Shown here in pieces: positions 23,166 through 32,336 of a stretch of 64,000 nt of DNA (positions are counted from its first letter, which is position 1; every line of letters starts with the position of its first letter). The translations under genes were made by a program, and so were the position numbers. Source of the stretch: Astropecten irregularis (lineage: Eukaryota; Echinodermata; Asteroidea; Paxillosida; Astropectinidae); the NCBI GenBank assembly GCA_963971285.1, contig OZ020262.1, forward strand, positions 4,466,082 through 4,530,081, in the 5' to 3' direction. The notes beneath the pieces are model-generated. The model did no database searches. It saw only the letters and a list, made by a program, of their open reading frames with translations, and was not told where the DNA came from.

Positions 23166-23488
23166 GCCGGGTAGAAAATCAGCCCATACAGGCGGTTCAA
23201 ATTGGATTTTGTGAAAATCATTTTCCTAACTAATATTGACCGGTGAGGGCGTTATGTCTATTTTTTGCTCATCCTTCCAATATTTACCAGCGACGGCGTT
23301 TTTGAAACGCATTAATTAGAGATATCTTATTTACTTGATTACTAATATCTCTATTTTGAAACAATAGGTTGAAATCGGTCACAAATAACTGTTCATTCTG
23401 TGGAATAACTTGCAACTCGTTTGAATCGAATAGGGACGGAGAATTGTTTACGTTAATTGGCCGTTCGTTTCACGATACGGAGCCTATA

Positions 23489-23549
23489 CAGTGGCGGATC
23501 TAGCTTATTGGTAAGGGGGCCGGGGGTTTAAACCCCCCCCACTGGGCAT
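23489..23549 (+). repeat. Left terminal inverted repeat
   Basis: CAGTGGCGGATCTAG, a purine-rich stretch with GGGGGCCGGGGG, TTTAAA, a C-run, then CACTGGGCA at 23540-23548. Same order as the reverse complement of 42557-42604, with the G/C tract of different length. Confidence 0.85.
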
Positions 23550-25735
23550 TTTACCCGTTATTACCCAGGTTATAACGGGTAATAACAGTGATATTACCCG
23601 GTAATATCAACTGGGTAATAACAGGGAAATAGTAGACCAATCTTTCCCCGTTACTACCCCTTATGTAACCGATATTTCTGTTATTGCTATATGTTATTAC
23701 CGCTTGATATTACCCCTTTTACCATGATATTACCATAAGAATGTAACCGATATTTCTGGACTTTCCCCGTTATTACCATCCGATATTACCCCTTTTACCC
23801 AATATTACCGCGGAATTGTAACCGATATTTCTTGCATTTCCCCGTTATTACCATCCGATATTACCCCTTTTACCATGATATTACCGTGGAAATGTAACCG
23901 ATATTTCTGGCATTTCCCCGTTATTACCATCCGATATTACCCCTTTTACCCAATATTACCGTGGAAATGTAACCGATATTTCTGGCATTTCCGTGTTATT
24001 ACCATCCGATGTTACCCCTTTTACCCAATATTACTGGGTAATAACAGGGAAATAGTAGACCAATCTTTCCCCGTTACTACCCCTTAATTATGTAACCGAT
24101 ATTTCTGGCATTTCCCCGTTATTACCATCCGATATTACCCCTTTTACCAAATATTACCGTGGAAATGTAACCGATATTTCTGGCATTTCCCCGTTATTAC
24201 CAACCGATATTACCCCTTTTTCCATGATATTACCGTGGAAATGTAACCGATATTTCTGGCATTTCCCCGTTATTACCATCCGATATTACCCCTTTTACCC
24301 AATATTACCTTGGAAATGTAACCGATATTTCTGGCATTTCCGTGTTATTACCATCCGATATTACCCCTTTTACCCAATATTACTGGGTAATAACAGGGAA
24401 ATAGTAGACCAATCTTTCCTCGTTACTACCCCTTAATATGTAACCGATATTTCTGGCATTTCCCCGTTATTACCATCCGATATTACCCCTTTTACCAAAT
24501 ATTACCGTGGAAATGTAACCGATATTTCTGGCATTTCCCCGTTATTACCAACCGATATTACCCCTTTTTCCATGATATTACCGTGGAAATGTAACCGATA
24601 TTTCTGGCATTTCCCCGTTATTACCATCCGATATTACCCCTTTTACCCAATATTACCTTGGAAATGTAACCGATATTTCTGGCATTTCCGTGTTATTACC
24701 ATCCGATATTACCCCTTTTACCCAATATTACTGGGTAATAACAGGGAAATAGTAGACCAATCTTTCCTCGTTACTACCCCTTAATATGTAACCGATATTT
24801 CTGGCATTTCCCCGTTATTACCATCCGATATTACCCCTTTTACCAAATATTACCGTGGAAATGTAACCGATATTTCTGGCATTTCCCCGTTATTACCAAC
24901 CGATATTACCCCTTTTTCCATGATATTACCGTGGAAATGTAACCGATATTTCTGGCATTTCCCCGTTATTACCATCCGATATTACCCCTTTTACCCAATA
25001 TTACCTTGGAAATGTAACCGATATTTCTGGCATTTCCGTGTTATTACCATCCGATATTACCCCTTTTACCCAATATTACTGGGTAATAACAGGGAAATAG
25101 TAGACCAATCTTTCCTCGTTACTACCCCTTAATATGTAACCGATATTTCTGGCATTTCCCCGTTATTACCATCCGATATTACCCCTTTTACCATGATATT
25201 ACAGTGGAAATGTAACCGATATTTCTGGCATTTCCCCGTGATTACCATCCGATATTACCCATTTTACCCAATATTACCGGGGTAATGTAACCGATATTTC
25301 TGGTTTTTCCTCGTTATTACCATCCGATATTACCCCTTTCACCAAATATTACCGGGGTAATGTAACCGATATTTCTGGCATTTCCGTGTTATTACCATCC
25401 GATATTACCTCTTTTACCCAATATTACTGGGGTAATTTAACCGATATTTCTGGCATTTCCGTGTTATTACCATCCGATATTACCTCTTTTACCCAATATT
25501 ACCAGGGTAATGTAACCGATATTTCTGGCATTTCCGTGTTATTACCATCCGATATTACCTCTTTTACCCAATATTACCGGGGTAATGTAACCGATATTTC
25601 TGGCATTTCCGTGTTATTACCATCCGATATTACCTCTTTTACCCAATATTACCGGGGTAATGTAACCGATATTTCTAGCATTTCCGTGTTATAACCATCC
25701 GATATTACCCTTTTACACAATATTACTGTACGTGA
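23550..25735. repeat. Left subterminal satellite (75 bp monomer, 348 bp higher-order repeat)
   Basis: Monomers of ~75 bp built from CCGATATTACCCCTTTTACC, CAATATTACCGTGGAAATG, TAACCGATATTTCTGGCATT and TCCCCGTTATTACCAT. From ~23.7 to 25.1 kb they are arranged in a ~348 bp higher-order unit that also holds ACTGGGTAATAACAGGGAAA; identical frames recur at 23875, 24224, 24572 and 24920. The distal part (25.2-25.7 kb) has simpler GGGGTAATGTAACC monomers. The first lines also contain inverted GGTAATA/TATTACC pairs. The recurring 70-residue open frames are repeat products. Confidence 0.95.
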
Positions 25736-25740
25736 GAATG

Positions 25741-26640
25741 TACAGTAATTGATTCTTCTGGCATGGCAAAGTTTTCACTGCTGGACATGCATCAGTGTTT
25801 ACCTGAAATACAAAGGTTAAATGCTGACTTTATCACTGAATTGATACCTAAATCCATTTTAATCATTATCTTTAGCAAGGCTTTACAAAGGAAGCACACA
25901 CAAACACATCTATTTTCAGCATGTATATGTATTCATCAACAAAACTTTCATGTATAAAAGCATAATACTTAATAAAAACATAATACGAAAGGCAAAATTT
26001 GAGCTCATAAACGTACATCAAAGACAAATTCATTTTGCTTGACCCCATGGTGAATTTTAAATTTTGTCCAGACATATAAACCAAACAAGGTATTTAATGT
26101 TTTGGTTCAATTGACCTCCCAAGGGCATTCGAAGTTGCAGTGTTGAACCTTTTGTTCAACCTTGCAACTTTGAAGATGGAAATGATTCAAGTTGAACAAA
26201 TTAAAACATTAAATACCTTGTTTGGTTAATATGTCTGGACAAAATTTAAAAATTCACCATGGGGTCAAGCAAAATGAATAAGACTGAAAACAGTTTTGAT
26301 CTCGGGGTAAGATAAAAACCATTCTTTATGTGTTATAAGAAAAATTGAGTTGGGTTTTCGCTATTTTCTCGTGACCCAAATGTCCGACTGAGCTCAAATT
26401 TTCACAGGTTTATTATTCCATACATACGCCATACTGGATCACGCAAAGTGTGAATATTGTTATGTGACCTTTAACAATCATGTATTATACCTTTAAAGGA
26501 GAGCAGTAAAATCAAAACTCCATTCAACTGTGCAAAGTATGTGTAAAGTGATAGCTAATTTATAGGGAACAAGTGCAAAGAAAAATTGACTGAATATAAT
26601 TAAATAACCACAATGGAAACTGACTGAATTTGAAGTCATT
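25741..26640. other. Transposon interior with a long hairpin
   Basis: Non-coding. Arms at about 26030-26104 and 26203-26279 (CATTTTGCTTGACCCCATGG...AAACCAAACAAGG and its inverse) form a ~75 bp stem. The rest resembles fragments of the TTAA-MITE interior (AATTTTCACAGGTTTATTAT, CCTTTAACAATCATGTA). Confidence 0.6.
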
Positions 26641-26655
26641 GAAAAGTGAGCAAAG

Positions 26656-27392
26656 AAAAATTGACAGGAGCGGACTCAAACCAGCGACCTCCTGAATGCC
26701 GTACAGGCACTCTACCAACTGAGCCATCCAGCCCTACGCTGTGGTGTTCCCATAATTTGTCAATTATCCATGTTCGTTTGGCAGTCACAAGCCATGAAAC
26801 CATGCACACACTGGCATATCCCAAGGATCATTTCACCGAAAAACGCAGCAATGCTGCAACCTGGGAACGGTACTGGGAACGGTACATGGGCCAGGGATCA
26901 CCATACATCTTTTTAATTAATATAATCATCAAACAAGGGAAACTGACTGAATTAAAGTCATTGAAAAGTGAACAAAGAAAAATTGTCTGGAGAGGGATTC
27001 GAACCACCTGAGCCATCCAGCCCTACGTTGGTGGTGCCTCCAATAGTCAATCATCCTTGTTCATAGGCTATTTGATGATTATATTAATTAAAAAGCTGTA
27101 TCCTCTATAAATGATCCCCATGTACCGTTCCCAGGTTGCAGCATTGCTGTGCATATCGATGTAATGATCCTTGGGATATGGCAGTGTGTGCGCGGTTTCA
27201 TGGCTTCTGACTGCATGGGGCTGGATGGCTCAGTCGGAAGAGCGCCGGTATGGTATTCAGGAGGTCGCAAGTTTGAGTCCCGCTCTAGTGAAATTTTCTT
27301 TCTTTACTTTTCAAAAATTGACAGAAGTGGGATTCGAACCAGCGACCTCCTGAATACCATACAGACTCTCTATCAACTGAGCTATCCCTAAT
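26656..27392. repeat. Cluster of tRNA-derived SINE-like heads
   Basis: Heads lie at 26656-26737 (-), 26975-27027 (-, partial), 27213-27298 (+) and 27318-27392 (-). Each has GGCTGGATGGCTCAGTTGG-type A-box and GGT(T)CGAATCCC-type B-box sequence. Between them run body segments CCTTGGGATATGGCAGTGTG, GTACCGTTCCCAGGTTGCAG and a pyrimidine-rich tail with TTTTCTTTGTTCACTTTTC. The opposed copies at 27213 and 27318 form an inverted pair next to the 3' end of the DUF4806 gene. Confidence 0.65.
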
Positions 27393-27431
27393 ATGAACAT
27401 AGATAATTGACTAAGCTATATACCCTCAAGT

Positions 27432-30400
27432 TTACTCGCTATCGTCAGCGTCGAGGATGGCCTCCTCCTCTGCTCCGGTTCCCTTTACCTTTGCTTCCCT
27501 TCTTTTCTTTCTCATTGCCTCCAAAGACTTGTGCTTCCTAAATTCAAATTTTGAACCCCCCTTGGTTATGGATGCCGTCTTTATGAGTGAAGCCATCTTG
27601 GTGTTCAAGGTTGGCTTCAAAGTCATCCTTGACCGGTGGCCGTCAACTATTTCTGAAATCATCAAATAAATACAGAGAAATATGCATACAGATTAATTTC
27701 TTATAAGTAGGACTTTGTACCAGAACTAGCTAGACACAGGCTGTTTTCTCACAATATCCACTGGCATTCTAATGAATTATGCTTTTGACACCATTGAAAT
27801 TGGTCAGATTTAATCTGTTGTCAATGTTTATAGATTCAATTCAAGTATTACATTTATTTACATAGATGTATCCTGCATGTTTGTGAACTTCTCTTTAACC
27901 ACGGTCCCTTTAATGGGACTGAGCTGAAATGTTAACAGGTTTATCATTTCATATACAATGCTGGATCAGACAAGTGTGAGAGCCGTTCTGTGACCTTTAA
28001 CAATCATGTAATATACCTTTAAGTGGGAACTCAACGGACCAAGAAATAGCATGAATGAGGGCCAACAAATTTCTGCACTTGGACGGTTTTTAGATGCATG
28101 TCTTCAAAGTGTGACCCTAATAATCACTAGTAGAGCAACAATTCTTAAATGAAACTACCGTATATCCCAGAAAACCACTGTGGCAAATATTGCATGAATG
28201 AGTGGATGAGTAATACATAGGATCCACGATGCTGCTAAACATACTTTAACAACTTCCATGTATGTCTGTTAATCCTCAATGTAAGTTGTTACCCCAATCA
28301 ACTTTCCAATCAAGAGCAACAAAAAAATCATGTCTACCTTCCATGAGTAGGTGGTGGAATGATTCTTTGACCCCGACGGTGCCATTTCCTCCTCCCCATG
28401 TAAGATCTTCGACGACCTTATGTGCAATTATCTTGAACAGTGCCATCCTTAGAAGTCCACTGGATGGCACCCGTTCACATGCCTTCAGCATCTTCTTCCG
28501 CTGTGATTTAAGAAACACAGAGACATATCTAATATCAGTACCACAAAAACAGTGATATTTTAATCTCAACTCTTTCTTGAAAACATTTAGAATGTTAAGG
28601 CTTACCACTACACGACGTGTGTGAGGGTCTGCCAACAGTTTGTCGTTGTTCAGGAACTCCTCAGTGGTCTGAGCTGGAATGCTCAGTGGCAGTTCTCCCT
28701 CATCTTCTATACTGCCTTCCTCTTCGGTGCTGGAGCCAGTTGCTTCAGCAATGGATGCTGACTCAGCAGTAGAACAGGTGTCTGCAGTTAAAGACGTTAA
28801 CTGCCTTTCGATTGCTGACAATCTGCCCAAAACCGACTTTTGGAAATTATCAAGTTTGATAATAATCAAGTCCAGCTTGTCGGTTTCGGGCAATGGATCC
28901 TGAAATATAGAAATCAAACAGAAAAATTAATCTGGGCACCCTATCAATACACATGTATAGGCTTTTATTAGTTTTCCCATTCGCACTCATTGAGTCCCAC
29001 TCAAATATGAGACACATAAATTTAGCTTCAAGTCAAATAGACGCACTTCAGGATCTTCATCAAACATATTATGCTGTGTCCAGTTTTCAACTGTTATCCC
29101 AACAGGAATAACCACTGAAAAATTACAATTGTTAATGTTTAATAGCGATATCACAAGCAGAGCGCGCACATTACAACTTAGAACATGCAATACATATGTG
29201 GGATATTGAATTTATAACTTCAAGTAACTTGACAGACATAAGATCCATAAACACTGTTTACACGCAAAAGCACGCTATATACATTTCATTTCGCAGGGTG
29301 CAATACAGCCGTACAATACAGGATAATTTTACACTATAAATGATATCAAAGGGTAGGGAAATAAGGCATAGCTACTTTGACCTGTTTGAAACATTGCCTC
29401 GTTGATGACACACCTCTCCAACTATTAAGAACTTTTTCTATTTCGCATAAGGTCGATCTCCTGTGCTATTTTGGTCTTGCAGCTTGGCTTTGACCTTTTC
29501 CGAGTTACCAGAATACACCTGGAAATAACATGCCTATACAACATTTGGCTGTTAGATTTACTCCCATTGACTTTTTCTGAGATGGGATGAGATTTGTGTG
29601 GATTTTTCGTCGATGTGATAATACTAGCTACCATCTTTTACAGTGTATTAATAAAGGTTTTTTTCTGTTATGTGCTGTACAGTTAAGTTTCAAGAACATA
29701 ATCATAGGACAAAGTTGAGGTTGATTAGCAGACATGACCCTATAACTGTATATAAGGCCACAACATAAAATTGCAAATAGGACGGTATCTGGTTCAACTG
29801 TTAGGCACTTGCCTTGGTATTCTGTATAGGACCATCTTCATCCATTGGAGTGTCCTCATGACCTCCATCAGAGGTTGCATCGGCTGCATCAGATGCAGCG
29901 CTACCGTTACCCTTGGTGTTGCTCCCTGATAAAATGGCAAATGACATACATATTCAAAGTCCTTTTCACCCTTGCAATGTATTCCATTAACACAATCCCA
30001 TGCATAGTTTCTGTTTTAGTTGAGAGCGTGTCACATGACGTCATATTTTCTACTAGAAAAGGCACAACAGAAGGTGATGTACTAGCACATGAAGCAAGCT
30101 TGAAGCAGTCAATATTTGTATAATATATTGACATATCAAGTACAAATTCACAGCTACTGTGCTATATACTCACCTGCCACACTGTCTTGTGGAGTAGCCT
30201 CATTCCCCAAGTTTACATCCAAGTCCGTGGGAACTGTAACAACAGGATCATAACAATATAACTGATATCATTGGTCCACTCTAGCAGTCATGAATCCTAC
30301 ACTTTTAAGTAATTGAAAAGTGAACAATTAAAGAAAAATTGACTGGAGCGGAATTCAAACCAGCCCTCTGGATTACTGTATGGTCAATGTTACCAACTGA

Positions 30401-31955
30401 GATACCCAGCCCTATGTTGGTGTTTCCCTATTATCTTTGCTCGTTTGTCAGTCAGAACCCATGAAACCACTCAGATACTTCTAAATCCAAAGGATCACTT
30501 GAGATGTACGTAGCATTAGCAATGTTGCAACCTCCAAATTAAATATGATTTTGAAGACACCCTATTATGGTGGCGCAGGAAAAACATCGCACATCACCAA
30601 TATCTGTGCATACATGTATATAATGCCGACATACAATGTTTGCAAATATTTGTGATATGCAAATATCGTACATCACAAATATATGTGCAGATATTTGTGA
30701 TGTACGATGTCCCTCCAGCGCCACCACACCCTAGGGAGTTCTGATGCAATTTGAATGTTGACTCACGTAAGTTAGACTTTGTTGGCCTTGGTCTTGATAG
30801 GGCAGTTGACAGCTTCACTGTGGAAAAAAAGAATTATTTGTAGTAATTTATCATTCAATTACAACGTATGTTGAAATTACTATATGAATGACAGAACTGA
30901 ACCTTCGTACCTGTAGGTGCTCCAGCCAAAGATCTAGGTATGGGGATAGGCTCAGTGTCTAGCATCGCCAGGCTTGCATCGCTGGCATTCTTGGGCGGTA
31001 GCTTGTGCACTGGGTCCTTTCCCCTTCTCTTCTTCCGTGGCATTTCTTCTTGTGTCTTGAGTTTGCGGTTCTTAACTACATACAGGGAGTTGATTCAATA
31101 CAGAGAGTATAGTGTTTGAAGAACTAGTTTTTATCTCCCCTCCAATAAATGCTGATATTATTACAATAGGTAGTTTTGTACATGGAAATATCATTGCCAT
31201 GCACTTTTACTGTAGAGTTCCTAAAAATTCATAACTTAAATTCACTCGGACTTACTCTTTGATTGGGTGCTGTCGAGCTCTTCCAAATCAGATGCACTGT
31301 CAGAATCAGAACACTGTTCACTGCAACTACTGTCGCTGCTGTTGTCCTCCTCGGCTAGCCGCATTGGTCTGGCGCGTACACGACATGGTCGCTGGGTATC
31401 GTTCCGAAGAGCATCCGATGATGAAGATGGGGCATCAAGGCGTTCCCTGAGAAGTGACTGGCCAGCTTCATAGTCAGTTATCACTGAACAGCAAATTATG
31501 ATAACAAAAATATGAAAGATAGTGGCACAGAGGAAATCACAATTTGAGAAAAAATATATCAAAAGATATGAAATTAAGTAGCACTAAAACTAAGAACTGT
31601 ACCTTGGCGTACTTCAACGGTAACTTTGAGCCATTCAGCTGGATGGGAACTTGGGGATTTCGCACAGGTCTCCTTAAGGCGAGAGTATTCTGGCTCTTTG
31701 ATTGTCCCATTTACTGGGAACCAGGCGCGTTGACATTCTTCACCATGCCTCTTTCGGACCCAGCGGAATGGTATCAGGTCATACGTTGCATCTCGCAGAT
31801 ATTTGACTAGCGTCCAGCTCTTGTCAGGATTATAGCCTGCTGAAAAGGGATATGAAAAGTTACACAAAATTAATGGAAGAAACAGTTAGCACTATACAGA
31901 CATTTTGAAAAGAAACATAAAATTTCATACTTTTTGGAATCCAAAGAGAATTCAT
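27432..31955 (-). CDS. Transposon-borne DUF4806-type protein, ten exons, 518 residues
   Basis: Exons (high to low): 31931-31955, 31603-31839, 31256-31483, 30911-31075, 30767-30817, 30174-30233, 29813-29925, 28606-28899, 28338-28500, 27432-27652. All phases join without a stop; nine introns end in AG, eight start with GT, and the one after 29813 starts with GC (AAG|GCAAGT). Residues ~13-45 (SWTLVKYLRDATYDLIPFRW) are the conserved N-terminal module typical of DUF4806 proteins. Residues ~88-165 are Ser/Asp/Glu-rich. A basic patch PRKKRRGKDP is a likely nuclear signal. Residues ~300-330 (IIIKLDNFQKSVLGRL) look like a coiled coil. Residues ~365-445 (LPLSIPAQTTEEFLNN, RRVVRKKMLKACERV, SSGLLRMALFKIIAHKVV, LTWGG) match DUF4806. 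The tail is Lys/Arg-rich and ends acidic (AILDADDSE). The 25-base first exon is the least certain part. It lies 382 bp downstream of the transposase gene on the same strand. DNA or partner binding is inference; no function of DUF4806 is firmly known to me. Confidence 0.8.
28338..28899 (-). CDS. Exons encoding the coiled coil and DUF4806 domain
   Basis: Exon 28606-28899 (98 codons, phase 0 to 0) and exon 28338-28500 (54 codons plus one base) are joined by a GT-AG intron. The splice converts RRVV...RKKML into one continuous helix-rich domain. An unspliced reading runs through the intron and gives a misleading 213-residue frame. Confidence 0.8.
30337..30418 (-). repeat. tRNA-derived SINE-like head in an intron of the DUF4806 gene
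   Basis: Minus strand reads GGCTGGGTATCTCAGTTGG...GGTTTGAATTCCGCTCCAG, a decayed copy of the same head, followed by TCAATTTTTCTTTAATTG. Confidence 0.6.
30560..30735. mobile_element. Foldback MITE in an intron of the DUF4806 gene
   Basis: Ends ACCCTATTATGGTGGCGC and GCGCCACCACACCCTAGGG are inverted. The interior alternates CGTACATCACAAATAT and ATATTTGTGATGTACG, giving a strong hairpin. It lies just downstream of the donor at 30767. Confidence 0.65.
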
Positions 31956-32336
31956 GTGCATCAAATCAAGTGCATCCAATTCAAATGATGCTATGTTGAA
32001 ATTTAGTCATAGGTCATTTAAATGTATAATCAACTGACAAGCTATCTAATGTAGCAGCACCTGCAAACTTTTAGTTGGTATAGCTTTTTCAGCAGTCCAT
32101 AGCATTTTGAAGTTCCAGCATTGTGCATAGCAACATTTACTTTCAATTATAAACAAAAATATTTTTTAATGGGGAAATTAATTCACAAAGAGTAGTGCAA
32201 CCTTTGACAAACCTGTTCTGATGCATGAGTCTGTTTTATCCTCCACGTTTTATATTCAGCCTCAAAGCAAAACAGCCCATCTTTAAGAACTGAAGGAAGT
32301 TAGGGCCAAGATACAATCCAGTTGATTGATACTCAG

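Noticed and set aside
23550..25735. CRISPR-like regular repeats
   Set aside because: Units are contiguous and near-identical with no unique spacers, in a eukaryotic setting; same for the arrays at 14.0, 39.2, 52.4 and 55.4 kb.
26636..26824. Small protein frames in SINE-like repeats (for example SVGRVPVRHSGGRWFES)
   Set aside because: This peptide pattern arises whenever a tRNA-derived SINE head is translated; it is a known kind of artefact.
26656..27392. Several tRNA genes
   Set aside because: A- and B-box-like sequences are present but cloverleaf pairing is poor, and copies share non-tRNA body and tail sequence, as in tRNA-derived SINEs.
29038..29113. Extra exon of the DUF4806 gene (VIPVGITVENWTQHNMF)
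   Set aside because: It has an acceptor but needs phase 1, whereas the preceding exon ends in phase 0 and joins the 28899 exon perfectly; left as a possible alternative exon only.
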